IMG/VR virus record: IMGVR_UViG_3300042260_000232
Location: 1-64,000 of that record
Length of the DNA: 64,000 nt
Strand: one strand, 5' to 3'
DNA from: a virus
The notes under the pieces were generated by a model. It saw only the letters and a program-made list of their open reading frames with translations, was not told the DNA's origin and did not search any database. Positions 15,311 through 22,396 of the stretch are shown here, one piece after another. Each line of letters opens with the position of its first letter. Position 1 is the stretch's first letter. The translations under genes and the position numbers were made by a program.

Positions 15311-15639
15311 TATTTGATAATTCCTTTTGCTTTGAGGCGTTGTGTATTTGTGTAGTATTCGGAGTATGGGCAAGGATCAGCAACGATTGCAATACGTTGA
15401 AACTCATCTTTGTCAACTTGAAACTTAGAATGGGCGCTTTCGCCCGTCCATCCATCATACTTTTCATAAAACACATTACCAGTCTTTGTATCATATCGCC
15501 AAATACGACGAGAACTGGTGTCAAAGTTTTTCTTGTTGTGAGCATCCTTATCTATCGCCATCGCATAGTATTCGTAGTTTTCTGGCGGCGGATAAGCATA
15601 AATGTCCTTGACCTCATAGTATTCAACGTATCTTGACAT
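15310..15639 (-). CDS. Hypothetical protein, 109 aa
   Basis: Start at 15639 overlaps the Lar-like gene stop (TAATG). Tyr-rich N-terminus (MSRYVEYYEVKDIYAYPPPE), then RRIWRYDTKTGNVFYEKYDG. No family is recognised. Confidence 0.7.
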   Translation of the reverse strand: MSRYVEYYEVKDIYAYPPPENYEYYAMAIDKDAHNKKNFDTSSRRIWRYDTKTGNVFYEKYDGWTGESAHSKFQVDKDEFQRIAIVADPCPYSEYYTNTQRLKAKGIIK

Positions 15640-15923
15640 TAGTATCGCCCCCAACAAGTTCGTAGGTCATATTCAAGTTGAACAAAGAAACGCTTTACTT
15701 TGTGGCAAATCGTATTAGGGCGAATGTCCTTTTGGTTCCAATCGCGAACAGCAGATGCGATTGCTTCGTCTTCGGTTTCATCAATGAAAGTTCCACCCTG
15801 TGCAGAACAATGCTCACACTTCACGTATGCCTTTATTCCCAAGCGATGCGGCCTAGTGTTGATACTGATGCCATCTTCGCCAGCACCATTCCCGCAGAAC
15901 GGACAGTAATCAAGTTTTTCCAT
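15639..15923 (-). CDS. Lar-like restriction alleviation / zinc-ribbon protein
   Basis: 94 aa from ATG 15923. Zinc ribbon LDYCPFCGNGAG ... VKCEHCSAQGG, then EDEAIASAVRDWNQ: the C-P-F-C-G / C-x-x-C-x-x-x-G / A-x-x-x-WN pattern of the Lar family (Pfam restriction alleviation protein Lar). Lar of prophage Rac modulates host EcoKI restriction. Many phage relatives are known only by sequence, so an anti-restriction role is possible, not shown. Confidence 0.75.
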   Translation of the reverse strand: MEKLDYCPFCGNGAGEDGISINTRPHRLGIKAYVKCEHCSAQGGTFIDETEDEAIASAVRDWNQKDIRPNTICHKVKRFFVQLEYDLRTCWGRY

Positions 15924-15930
15924 TATTTTC

Positions 15931-16272
15931 TCACGAGTAATGAACAAGTGATACAAGTTTCCATGGCTTTTCAGCAAGCCAGTCGTAATGTTTTGGAAAC
16001 TTTTCTTTGAACTCAGTCATGAAGTTTGTTTTCATTTCGTTCAAGAGTTCATCGTTGATTTCGATCTCGTTAGAGTTATTCATTTCTCCCCAACGTGCAT
16101 CCCCAGAATCGTATAGACGATTGCCGAACACCATATATTCGCAACTCATGCCATCAAAAAGATACTGCGAAGGGTCAATGTCGTCATATACTTCTTCAAA
16201 GTCTTCTGACAAATCATGATTGTATTCAGTGCGAACACCCCAGTAGGTGTAAACGTGCGTATTGATACCCAT
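15931..16272 (-). CDS. Hypothetical acidic protein, 113 aa
   Basis: MGINTHVYTYWGVRTEYNHD, then a strongly acidic stretch (LSEDFEEVYDDIDPSQYLFD) and a C-terminal helix with KFPKHYDWLAEKPWKLV. The charge could suit a decoy or inhibitor, but no family is recognised. Confidence 0.7.
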   Translation of the reverse strand: MGINTHVYTYWGVRTEYNHDLSEDFEEVYDDIDPSQYLFDGMSCEYMVFGNRLYDSGDARWGEMNNSNEIEINDELLNEMKTNFMTEFKEKFPKHYDWLAEKPWKLVSLVHYS

Positions 16273-16277
16273 CTGAC

Positions 16278-16547
16278 TTACGCCTTTTCCTCTGAAAAAT
16301 CGCCTTCGGTTCGCCCGTAGCTACCCCAATATACCTTGCTGCCATCTGGCATCTTGATACGAATGAATGATGTTCCATTCACATACGAGGTTTTTGGTTT
16401 GTCGCCTTTCTTTAGGCCAGCATCCGTTGTATTCCAAGCATGGCTATGCCCAGAAAAGTCACCGGGCCGAAATGCTTTTGCAGACTTATCGGCCATATAC
16501 CATCCACTGCGAATGTAAAGACCGTGCTTGTCTTCGCGGATTATCAT
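16278..16547 (-). CDS. Hypothetical protein, 89 aa
   Basis: Start at 16547 overlaps the upstream stop (ATGA). Contains GLYIRSGWYMADKSAKAFRP and SFIRIKMPDGSKVYWGSYGR: beta-rich, Gly/Lys/Trp-rich. No family is recognised. Confidence 0.65.
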   Translation of the reverse strand: MIIREDKHGLYIRSGWYMADKSAKAFRPGDFSGHSHAWNTTDAGLKKGDKPKTSYVNGTSFIRIKMPDGSKVYWGSYGRTEGDFSEEKA

Positions 16548-16708
16548 TTTTTGCCATCCCATTCAATGCCACGATCAGCAAACCATTTCCGCCGAACTGC
16601 CTTTTCTTGTTCGGTTTTGGCGAAGAACGCCCAACTCTTATATCCATTGACAAACATAATCGCGTCTGCGATTACAAAGCCAGCAATCAAAATACTTAGA
16701 GCAATCAT
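16544..16708 (-). CDS. Small membrane protein, 54 aa
   Basis: The ATG at 16708 overlaps the upstream stop (ATGA). One N-terminal transmembrane segment (ALSILIAGFVIADAIMFV), then a basic tail (KAVRRKWFADRGIEWDGKK). No family is recognised. Confidence 0.6.
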   Translation of the reverse strand: MIALSILIAGFVIADAIMFVNGYKSWAFFAKTEQEKAVRRKWFADRGIEWDGKK

Positions 16709-16938
16709 ATTGTCTCCTGCGTTGGTGGTAAAAAGATTTTTTGTTCGCAAGTAACAGCAAACTTGTTGGTTGGGTAAATGCTGTTTTTTATTTCATCTGT
16801 GGGATTTTCATAGGTAAGTGCAATATCATCTTTTATGATTTGCGAAAGAGTGTTGCATTGGTCAAGAGATTGCCCTTCGTATCCCAAAACCATAACGACT
16901 GTCCCTGCATACCAAACAGTCGCCCAAAATGTTATCAT
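16705..16938 (-). CDS. Small exported or membrane protein, 77 aa
   Basis: N-terminal hydrophobic segment (ITFWATVWYAGTVVMVLGY), then a polar domain with two cysteines (C29 and C64) that could form a disulfide in the periplasm. No family is recognised. Confidence 0.6.
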   Translation of the reverse strand: MITFWATVWYAGTVVMVLGYEGQSLDQCNTLSQIIKDDIALTYENPTDEIKNSIYPTNKFAVTCEQKIFLPPTQETI

Positions 16939-16955
16939 TATTATTATCCATTATA

Positions 16956-17093
16956 TCAAAGGTTCAACGCAACTGCCATTTGTAGAAGTTCAAATTTGCC
17001 AGCCATCAACGCATACCGATGGTTGGAACCCTCTGGTTGTTGGGAAATCAGATGATCCAGTTCTTTCACTCGTTCAGTGATGTATACTTTCAT
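16956..17093 (-). CDS. Small helical protein, 45 aa
   Basis: Short frame starting MKVYITERVKELDHLISQQP and ending LLQMAVALNL. It fits exactly in the gap between its neighbours on the same strand. Amphipathic helix-loop-helix composition. No family is recognised. Confidence 0.5.
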   Translation of the reverse strand: MKVYITERVKELDHLISQQPEGSNHRYALMAGKFELLQMAVALNL

Positions 17094-17095
17094 AT

Positions 17096-17356
17096 TTAGT
17101 CTGTCCATTGACCCAACCCTTCAGATGAAAACGGATGAACATCATAGGTTTCGTAATCTTTCAATCGTTCTGGATGAAGATTGCTAACACCACGACCATT
17201 CATGTATGCTTTGTATTGGCCGTTTTTCTTTTCTTGGTTTTTTGCTTTGCAAGACTTGGAACAGAAACGGCCCCACCCTCTTGCCACATCAGCGGCACGG
17301 ACACTCATTTCGCATCCGCACCACTTGCATCGTGTATCAACCATCTTTGCCATCAT
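17096..17356 (-). CDS. Zinc-finger-like small protein, 86 aa
   Basis: A four-cysteine motif CKWCGCEM ... RFCSKSCKAKNQ (C-x2-C and C-x3-C about 20 residues apart), a treble-clef or zinc-ribbon type, then a basic Asn/Gly-rich tail. ATG at 17356 or 17353; a GTG at 17362 is also in frame. A nucleic-acid or protein contact role is plausible. No named family. Confidence 0.65.
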   Translation of the reverse strand: MMAKMVDTRCKWCGCEMSVRAADVARGWGRFCSKSCKAKNQEKKNGQYKAYMNGRGVSNLHPERLKDYETYDVHPFSSEGLGQWTD

Positions 17357-17358
17357 GC

Positions 17359-17607
17359 TCACTCAAAGTAAACATGAAGATTGCGATAGGTGCCGTTTTC
17401 ACCAGCAAAGAGAACCGAACCGTCAATGATGTCGCCACCATACCCAGTTTCTTTCATCGAATCTTCGTCATATGCGATGGTGACTTGAATGTCGCTGCCA
17501 TACTTCACACGAGTCTTGGTGATGTAACCAAGAAACGGCACATCATTCTTATAACCAGTGACAACCGAACCTTCAGCATTGTAAAGGGCGTTCATGAAGC
17601 TGTTCAT
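17359..17607 (-). CDS. Hypothetical beta-barrel-like early protein, 82 aa
   Basis: GAGGAAACACG precedes the ATG at 17607 and a CGAATC promoter lies at 17637-17665. It contains GYKNDVPFLGYITKTRVKYG. The segment G-x-I-[ST]-x-[ST]-RVKYG recurs in the protein at 18313-18510, so the two look like diverged paralogues of a small beta barrel. Function unknown. Confidence 0.7.
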   Translation of the reverse strand: MNSFMNALYNAEGSVVTGYKNDVPFLGYITKTRVKYGSDIQVTIAYDEDSMKETGYGGDIIDGSVLFAGENGTYRNLHVYFE

Positions 17608-17633
17608 CGTGTTTCCTCTCTCTTGGCTACAGA

Positions 17634-17903
17634 TTATGTATACAGCGATTCGTTCAGAAAGTCAAGCGATGTTTTCGATTCTTTTGTATTATGCGTATAT
17701 GGAATGATGCGAATGTTGTTTTCATCGCCTTCCATCATAAGCATCAATGCCAACGACTCTTCGTCGTAAGAATGATATATCACTCCAATCGTGTGATATA
17801 TTCCATATTGTTTGATACGTTCCTTGAACTGATGTTTTGGTATCCCCGCCATATTGCGGGGAATGATTTTCCAAAACAATGGAACGGGTGGCATATCAGA
17901 CAT
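17634..17903 (-). CDS. Hypothetical protein, 89 aa
   Basis: ATG at 17903 two bases after the upstream stop. MSDMPPVPLFWKIIPRNMAG, a basic helix (HQFKERIKQYGIYH), then IGVIYHSYDEESLALMLMME. The C-terminus overlaps the next promoter. No family is recognised. Confidence 0.65.
   Translation of the reverse strand: MSDMPPVPLFWKIIPRNMAGIPKHQFKERIKQYGIYHTIGVIYHSYDEESLALMLMMEGDENNIRIIPYTHNTKESKTSLDFLNESLYT
17637..17665 (-). promoter_or_regulatory. Early-type promoter with CGAATC
   Basis: TTGACT (17665-17660), 17-base spacer with CGAATCGC, TATACA (17642-17637). Confidence 0.85.
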
Positions 17904-17904
17904 T

Positions 17905-18246
17905 TTAGTCCAGCCGCGACCCCGCCCATGCATCCAGATCAGTCAGTTCACGCATCTTTGCGGCATAGGCACGAGCACCAGCCTCTTTGATATCAATGTT
18001 CTGACCGGGATACTTAGAGGGGTTCCACAGTTCCCACGATTTGCCAGTCCAATCCTTACGGAAACCAATCGACTCGAGAAGTTTCCGTTCAGCACGACCA
18101 CCTTTGGTGTTGCCTTTTTCTTTGGGAGTGACTTTCACCCAAGCGAAACCGCAAGCACCGAAGTCACTACCCCACTGTTTCAGCGCAGCATCCGAAGCGG
18201 CTTTAGCGTCAGCAAGAGCGAGAGAGTGAACAAGTTGAATATCCAT
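17905..18246 (-). CDS. Conserved phage protein of unknown function, 113 aa
   Basis: Ala-rich N-terminal helix, then FGACGFAWVKVTPKEKGNTK, RAERKLLESIGFRKDWTGKS and WELWNPSKYPGQNIDIKEAG. The CGFAWV ... GFRKDW ... W.LWNPS..GQN.D.KEAGA pattern is a recurrent small phage family with no assigned role. AAGGGA precedes the ATG; a CGAATCAC promoter lies at 18277-18305. Confidence 0.75.
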   Translation of the reverse strand: MDIQLVHSLALADAKAASDAALKQWGSDFGACGFAWVKVTPKEKGNTKGGRAERKLLESIGFRKDWTGKSWELWNPSKYPGQNIDIKEAGARAYAAKMRELTDLDAWAGSRLD

Positions 18247-18276
18247 TGGAAGTCCCTTTCTGTTGGCTACAGTGTA

Positions 18277-18305
18277 TGTATATAGTGATTCGAGTAGAAA
18301 GTCAA
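18277..18305 (-). promoter_or_regulatory. Early-type promoter with CGAATCAC
   Basis: TTGACT (18305-18300), 17-base spacer with CGAATCAC, TATACA (18282-18277). Confidence 0.85.
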
Positions 18306-18312
18306 GAACTGT

Positions 18313-18510
18313 TTACACAACAACCAGTTCGTCTTCATCAACCAAAATCGTATCCCGCACGTCACCAAACACGTTGATGGCAGACAGGAGTTTCACCGTA
18401 TGCTGGACCTTGCCACCATACTTCACACGAGATTCAGAAATCTTGCCAGCATAGGGAAAGATACCCATATAGTTGCCAGCGACAAAATCACCTTCACGAT
18501 TCCAAGCCAT
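18313..18510 (-). CDS. Hypothetical early protein, 65 aa, paralogue of 17359-17607
   Basis: ATG at 18510 with GGAG upstream. MAWNREGDFVAGNYMGIFPY, then GKISESRVKYGGKVQHTVKL, sharing the S-RVKYG strand with the protein at 17359-17607. Acidic C-terminus. It is read from the promoter at 18772 through the gene at 18533. Function unknown. Confidence 0.65.
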   Translation of the reverse strand: MAWNREGDFVAGNYMGIFPYAGKISESRVKYGGKVQHTVKLLSAINVFGDVRDTILVDEDELVVV

Positions 18511-18532
18511 AGTGTTCTCTCCTATCTTGATT

Positions 18533-18742
18533 TCAGCAATAGCCAAAGGCGCACAGGCCAAGGCGAATGAATTTGTCGGCAGCTTCTTTTGCAAACTCTT
18601 CAGTTTTCAAGAACATCGTGGTGACCTGTTCTTTACCCTCAAACATTTCAACCACCCAAGTCGTCTTGGTAATGAAACCATCGTAATCACCGTAGCACAC
18701 ATCAACATCAACCAGTTCGGGAGTGATAGTCACGTTACGCAT
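18533..18742 (-). CDS. Hypothetical early protein, 69 aa
   Basis: GAGGAAATCAG precedes the ATG at 18742; CGAATCAC promoter at 18772-18800. MRNVTITPELVDVDVCYGDY, then DGFITKTTWVVEMFEGKEQV: beta-rich, followed by an amphipathic C-terminal helix. It is loosely similar to the G-x-ITKT strand of 17359-17607. No named family. Confidence 0.65.
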   Translation of the reverse strand: MRNVTITPELVDVDVCYGDYDGFITKTTWVVEMFEGKEQVTTMFLKTEEFAKEAADKFIRLGLCAFGYC

Positions 18743-18771
18743 CTGATTTCCTCTCTCTTGCTTACAGGATA

Positions 18772-18800
18772 TGTATATAGTGATTCGCGGGGATTGTCAA
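18772..18800 (-). promoter_or_regulatory. Early-type promoter with CGAATCAC
   Basis: TTGACA (18800-18795), 17-base spacer with CGAATCAC, TATACA (18777-18772). Confidence 0.85.
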
Positions 18801-18806
18801 GACCTT

Positions 18807-19094
18807 TTACACACGAATTTTGTTGACGTTGCGAAGGTCGGCATCGTGGTCCTCAACAATCGTGCGCGAAGGATAGTAGAAACGACGAGAACCAAGACCA
18901 TCAACCTCATTGGGATAGTCTTTTGAGGGCAAATAGCAGAAGCCGTTATAGTTGCCAGACTCAAAAAGCATCGCTTCGATCAACGAGCAAACACCTTCCC
19001 GCTCATCAGCAGTGGTATTTTTTGCGGCGAGAAAATGGTTCGCCATACGCAGAACCTTACCAACTTCAATCGTTTTACGAGCGGGTTTCGTCAT
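18807..19094 (-). CDS. Hypothetical early protein, 95 aa
   Basis: AAGGAG precedes the ATG at 19094. An N-terminal basic helix (ARKTIEVGKVLRMANHFLAA), then EREGVCSLIEAMLFESGNYN and GSRRFYYPSRTI. It resembles short phage proteins with a V..l...N..L........R.G.......L...g.Y.GF pattern. Role unknown. Confidence 0.7.
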   Translation of the reverse strand: MTKPARKTIEVGKVLRMANHFLAAKNTTADEREGVCSLIEAMLFESGNYNGFCYLPSKDYPNEVDGLGSRRFYYPSRTIVEDHDADLRNVNKIRV

Positions 19095-19121
19095 TTGTCT
19101 CTCCTTGCTGACTACAGAATA

Positions 19122-19150
19122 TGTATATCGTGATTCGTAGGGATTGTCAA
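19122..19150 (-). promoter_or_regulatory. Early-type promoter with CGAATCAC
   Basis: TTGACA (19150-19145), 17-base spacer with CGAATCAC, TATACA (19127-19122), directly after the terminator at 19153-19178. Confidence 0.88.
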
Positions 19151-19152
19151 AT

Positions 19153-19178
19153 AAAAAAAGAGGCCGAAGCCTCTTTTT
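19153..19178 (-). terminator. Intrinsic terminator
   Basis: AAAGAGGC-TTCG-GCCTCTTTTTTT on the minus strand directly after the stop at 19180. Confidence 0.9.
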
Positions 19179-19179
19179 C

Positions 19180-19719
19180 TTATTGTCCGTTTACACTGTC
19201 AAGTGGGAACGGTGACACGATGATTTCGGGTTCAAGGTAAACCGCTTTCACGTCTTCTTTATCGCCATCCACACACATGACGTAGGTGGCGGCAAGACCT
19301 TCTGGCATGAACAGACCGTTAGGTTCAGCTTGTGGAAGTGTCCCAACATGTGCGTCAATACGGTCACCAATAAATTCTTCGTAGTCAACAACCTTTTCAG
19401 GATTGCTATACTGAATGGAGGCATTGATGCCGTAACCAACAGAGTCGCAAATCTTGATAAGTTGTCCATTCATGGTGACAATATATGTGTATGTGCGATA
19501 GTTTGGCTGGTCACGCAACTCATACAGCCATTTCACCATACGCTTTTCGGTGAAGTTAGTGATAGCAGGAAGTCCAGTTTGACGCTCACCTTCTTTTAGC
19601 AGCTTTTCCATCTGCTCAGAAACAGCTTCGTCCGATGAAGGCGGTTCAACATCAAACCATCCAGCATTTGCAACTGATGCAGATGCGACAAGAAGAATGG
19701 CGGCAAGAAGATTTTTCAT
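19180..19719 (-). CDS. Exported protein with signal peptide, 179 aa
   Basis: The ATG at 19719 overlaps the upstream stop (TAATG). Signal peptide KNLLAAILLVASASVANA with an A-N-A cleavage site. Mature protein: helical, then a domain with YTYIVTMNGQLIKICDSVGY and a second cysteine in YVMCVDGDK. Likely periplasmic. Function unknown. It is paired with the membrane-anchored gene upstream. Confidence 0.7.
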   Translation of the reverse strand: MKNLLAAILLVASASVANAGWFDVEPPSSDEAVSEQMEKLLKEGERQTGLPAITNFTEKRMVKWLYELRDQPNYRTYTYIVTMNGQLIKICDSVGYGINASIQYSNPEKVVDYEEFIGDRIDAHVGTLPQAEPNGLFMPEGLAATYVMCVDGDKEDVKAVYLEPEIIVSPFPLDSVNGQ

Positions 19720-20027
19720 TAGCGAACTCCCATGTTCCGAAGGCATTGTTGAAGATGAGCGGGATAATCAGAAGTATCAAGTGATGCGAAAGTATCCTGA
19801 ACCATATTCTTGATTCCAACACGACCAGCCGCATCAGCCTTGTCGTATTCAATACACTGGTTATTCAGTTGCAGACGCATACCATCATTGTATGCTTGCG
19901 ATTCTTGAAACACTTTTGTTCGTTGTGCTTCACGTTCTGCGTTGAAGAATCCATTCACATAGATTCCGCCCCATGTTAGTAGACCAATGCCGACAACGGC
20001 AGATACACCAATAAGTAGTTCTTTCAT
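19719..20027 (-). CDS. Membrane-anchored small phage protein, 102 aa
   Basis: GAGGATTAGA precedes the ATG at 20027. N-terminal transmembrane anchor (LLIGVSAVVGIGLLTWGGIY), then FNAEREAQRTKVFQESQAYN, a helical periplasmic domain with two cysteines (C57 and C94). The layout (N-in TM, then a FN..R...R..........YN.GM..QL segment) recurs in T4-like phages. No function assigned. Confidence 0.7.
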   Translation of the reverse strand: MKELLIGVSAVVGIGLLTWGGIYVNGFFNAEREAQRTKVFQESQAYNDGMRLQLNNQCIEYDKADAAGRVGIKNMVQDTFASLDTSDYPAHLQQCLRNMGVR

Positions 20028-20060
20028 TCTAATCCTCAAGATAAGTTACGTGGCGCACCA

Positions 20061-20528
20061 TTACGCCACTTTTTTGTAAACACCTTCGCCGTTGCTCATC
20101 ACGGCAACTTTGACATACTCACCAAACAGCTTTTCAAAGTTTTTGGCAATCCGTTTGCACCAGTTTTCAGAAAGGTTTGCCATCGCAGCATCTTCGCTGT
20201 AACCAGTGTTCAACAGTGCTTCAGTTTTGGGTAACAGCCACACCGCAGCAAGGCCACAGTATTCGCTCACGCCGATGTAAGCGAAGTTATTTTCAAGAAT
20301 GGCACGGTCTTCACGACCAACCCATTCGTCACATTCAGAGAACGAAGACCACTTTTCGGTCGCGTCATTCTTGATGCTTTCAACAAACCAATCCCAGTCG
20401 TCACGGCCCTGCCACTCATCGTATTCGTCAGTGACAACACCATCTTCGTCCATCACATACCCGAAGCTGGATACATCGCGGAAGCAAACAGCAGCGGTAT
20501 TAGAAGGATAAGAAACTGAACGGCCCAT
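20061..20528 (-). CDS. Conserved hypothetical phage protein, 155 aa
   Basis: MGRSVSYPSNTAAVCFRDVS, then acidic and Trp-rich WQGRDDWDWFVESI and CDEWVGREDRAILENN, with a C-terminal FEKLFGEYVKVAVMSNGEGV. This MGRSVS.P....V.F pattern is seen in other large phages with no assigned role. GAGGAAATCACT precedes the ATG; CGAATC promoter at 20559-20587. Confidence 0.75.
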   Translation of the reverse strand: MGRSVSYPSNTAAVCFRDVSSFGYVMDEDGVVTDEYDEWQGRDDWDWFVESIKNDATEKWSSFSECDEWVGREDRAILENNFAYIGVSEYCGLAAVWLLPKTEALLNTGYSEDAAMANLSENWCKRIAKNFEKLFGEYVKVAVMSNGEGVYKKVA

Positions 20529-20558
20529 AGTGATTTCCTCTCTCTTGGCTACATGATA

Positions 20559-20587
20559 TGTATATATCGATTCGCAGAGGAAGTCAA
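20559..20587 (-). promoter_or_regulatory. Early-type promoter with CGAATC
   Basis: TTGACT (20587-20582), 17-base spacer with CGAATCGA, TATACA (20564-20559). Confidence 0.85.
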
Positions 20588-20589
20588 CA

Positions 20590-20745
20590 CTATTCTATAA
20601 GAAAGGCACGATATTTTTCAAAATAAATGTAGTTGGTTTCATCGCCAAACCGTTCTCTTATGTTAGCAATTGCTTCATCGGCGGTGGTTGCCAACACAAC
20701 ATCAAAACTTATACGCCCAAGGCACACCATCCAATACTTTTTCAT
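20590..20745 (-). CDS. Small hypothetical protein, 51 aa
   Basis: Frame from ATG 20745, preceded by GGAGAATAA, to TAG at 20590. MKKYWMVCLGRISFDVVLAT, then TADEAIANIRERFGDETNYI: a beta-beta-alpha-like small domain. It fills the gap before the next promoter, and the good ribosome site supports it. No family is recognised. Confidence 0.6.
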   Translation of the reverse strand: MKKYWMVCLGRISFDVVLATTADEAIANIRERFGDETNYIYFEKYRAFLIE

Positions 20746-20763
20746 TTATTCTCCGTAGGTAGA

Positions 20764-20798
20764 AAAACCGAGAATACTGCGTCCAGTATCTCGGCTTT
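20764..20798 (-). terminator. Strong terminator ending the 21059-20760 non-coding region
   Basis: Minus strand: CCGAGATACTG-GACG-CAGTATTCTCGG followed by TTTTTC. The repeat is near-symmetric and T-flanked on both sides, so it may work in both directions. Confidence 0.8.
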
Positions 20799-21027
20799 TC
20801 TTATTGTTAGATTACTAAGTTTGCTATATAAAAGTTCAAATCTATTGAAAATTTAGATTTTTCACTCTGTTATTCGGTATGAAAGTCAGTGACCGAACCA
20901 ATACTATATAAAGTCTATGTTATAATGATATAGAATGAAAAAGCAGGGTCCATATCCGATATAAGTAAGTTTTAGTGTTTTTACAAATAAGGCAACATAT
21001 TCAGTGTGTTTTATATTGCCTTATTAT
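20799..21027 (-). ncRNA. Candidate small RNA, about 230-260 nt, with own promoter and terminator
   Basis: No reading frame longer than 12 codons with a ribosome site lies here on either strand. A sigma70-like promoter (TTGACG 21062-21057, 17-base spacer, TATATT 21039-21034) and a terminator (20764-20798) bracket it. The first hairpin AAGGCAATAT/ATGTTGCCTT and a later GGTTCGGT ... ACCGAA pairing suggest structure. Function unknown; it could also be a long leader of the 51-aa gene. Confidence 0.45.
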
Positions 21028-21033
21028 TTATTC

Positions 21034-21062
21034 AATATACCCTATTCTGGGTGATTCGTCAA
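21034..21062 (-). promoter_or_regulatory. Promoter of the non-coding region
   Basis: TTGACGAATCAC: here the CGAATCAC element is merged with the -35 box, 17 bases from TATATT. A late-type GAATAAATA lies just downstream. Confidence 0.6.
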
Positions 21063-21385
21063 GAGCTTTTTTTGCCTGACGATGCGTTGTTGATGAAGTC
21101 GTAGAACTTTTGCGCAGTTTCCAAAACTTTGTCTGCACTTGGGACTTCTGGCATTTTTACAGTTGTGATAATCTGTCCAGTTGAAGTGTCACGCTCAACG
21201 GTTTGTTCCCACCCATTGAACTTTACACTGTATTCAAACTGTTCCATATCTTTTGCGATTTCAAGAACCTTGGTGCGAATCTCGTAGCCATTCTTGTTTG
21301 GCTTTACTTTTGGCATAGCTGAAGTCATTGCCTCAGTCATCTGTGTCATAAACTCTTGCATTTGTTTTGCATAATCGTTCATCAT
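21059..21385 (-). CDS. Hypothetical helical protein, 108 aa
   Basis: Several ATGs lie close together (21394, 21385, 21382). GGAG sits best before the last two. Met-rich amphipathic helix (MNDYAKQMQEFMTQMTEAMT), then a beta hairpin region (FEYSVKFNGWEQTVERDTST) and a helix. It is transcribed from a dual promoter at 21436-21466. No family is recognised. Confidence 0.65.
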   Translation of the reverse strand: MMNDYAKQMQEFMTQMTEAMTSAMPKVKPNKNGYEIRTKVLEIAKDMEQFEYSVKFNGWEQTVERDTSTGQIITTVKMPEVPSADKVLETAQKFYDFINNASSGKKSS

Positions 21386-21435
21386 TTTCTCCATTTCTGT
21401 GTGTGTATAAAATAGTTGCTCGTCAACTATTTCTA

Positions 21436-21466
21436 TATTTATATCAAATAAGTCATTGATTGTCAA
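21436..21466 (-). promoter_or_regulatory. Dual promoter: sigma70 box overlapping a late TATAAATA
   Basis: TTGACA (21466-21461), 17-base spacer, then TATAAATA (21443-21436), which serves as -10 box TATAAA and as a consensus T4 late promoter. Confidence 0.75.
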
Positions 21467-21468
21467 TA

Positions 21469-21496
21469 AAAAAGTCGCCCGAAGGCGACTTTTTGT
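21469..21496 (-). terminator. Intrinsic terminator of the porin gene
   Basis: AAAAAGTCGCC-TTCG-GGCGACTTTTTT on the minus strand, 18 bases after the porin stop. Confidence 0.9.
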
Positions 21497-21513
21497 TTTA
21501 GTTGCTGATTTTA

Positions 21514-22275
21514 TCAGAAACGTAGGGCAGCACCCAATGCAACAGTGGTATCTTCAGTGTTGAAGTCATAACCCGCTTCTGCATATAGGTCGGCTTTATC
21601 GCTTACGGTGTGAGTGTATCCAACGCCAAGAACATCAGCACCTTCATCATCAAATGTGACAAACGCAGATGCGTTCTTGTATGAACCGTTTAGTTCAACT
21701 GCGTAGTCATCAGCATAAGTTAGGACGCCACCAACAACAACACCGTTACCAAGTTTGGTGTTTGCAGCAAGACCAAGTGTTACATCTTCGGTTGTTAGGT
21801 TGTAGTCAGCACCAACAGTTGCATCAATACCGTTGAAGGTTGGAATAGCATAGGTTGCTTGGACATTCTCAACTTCGCTATCATTCAGACCGACTGATGC
21901 GGAATATGCAAGACCCGACACAACAAATGTGCGGTCAGTTGCGGCTGGATCAGCAAGAACATTGCCAGAAATTTTGGTTAGGCCACCAGCGAAGTCAAAA
22001 ACGCCAGATTGGTCGCCATAAGAAAGAGTGGTATTACCAACGATTGCACCAACGTAGAACTCGGTTAGGTCAGTCTCGGTAACGTCATATGTTACGCCAG
22101 CAATAGCAGTGAAGCCGCCAAGGTCATGCTTTCCATCAACGGAAAACTCAGCAGAAGAAGTTTCTACGCCCTCAGTAGAAAGAACAGAAACGTCAGTTCC
22201 GAATGATAGTTCAAGAGCGGATGCTTGAGTCGCGATTAGACCGCATACTGCGGCTGCAATAAGTGTAGTTTTCAT
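21514..22275 (-). CDS. Porin-like outer-membrane beta-barrel protein
   Basis: 253 aa from ATG 22275 (AAGGA upstream). Signal peptide MKTTLIAAAVCGLIATQASA with an A-S-A cleavage site. The mature chain is alternating hydrophobic/polar beta strands rich in Gly, Asp, Thr and Tyr (GGFTAIAGVTYDVTETDLTE, NGVVVGGVLTYADDYAVEL) and ends ALGAALRF. The C-terminal phenylalanine is the BAM recognition signal of outer-membrane proteins. This resembles alphaproteobacterial porins but is shorter. Possible roles: altering surface receptors or permeability, or excluding other phages. Confidence 0.8.
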   Translation of the reverse strand: MKTTLIAAAVCGLIATQASALELSFGTDVSVLSTEGVETSSAEFSVDGKHDLGGFTAIAGVTYDVTETDLTEFYVGAIVGNTTLSYGDQSGVFDFAGGLTKISGNVLADPAATDRTFVVSGLAYSASVGLNDSEVENVQATYAIPTFNGIDATVGADYNLTTEDVTLGLAANTKLGNGVVVGGVLTYADDYAVELNGSYKNASAFVTFDDEGADVLGVGYTHTVSDKADLYAEAGYDFNTEDTTVALGAALRF

Positions 22276-22301
22276 GTGTAAGTGATTCCTTTTTTGTATT
22301 C

Positions 22302-22330
22302 CAAATGAACTCTCTGGTTCATTTGTATTA
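22302..22330 (-). promoter_or_regulatory. Leader hairpin of the porin gene
   Basis: CAAATGAAC-CAGAGA-GTTCATTTG: a perfect 9-bp inverted repeat in the 5' leader, about 30 bases before the ATG. It could shield the mRNA or serve as a small-RNA or protein site. Confidence 0.5.
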
Positions 22331-22370
22331 ATATAATCCATATGTCATAAGATTACAAGACTTATTTATG
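22330..22370 (-). promoter_or_regulatory. Porin promoters: sigma70-like plus upstream late motif
   Basis: TTGTAA (22358-22353), 17-base spacer, TATATT (22335-22330); CATAAATA (22370-22363) lies just upstream. Confidence 0.6.
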
Positions 22371-22396
22371 CGAAAGTGCAAAGTGTGATATTTTTG

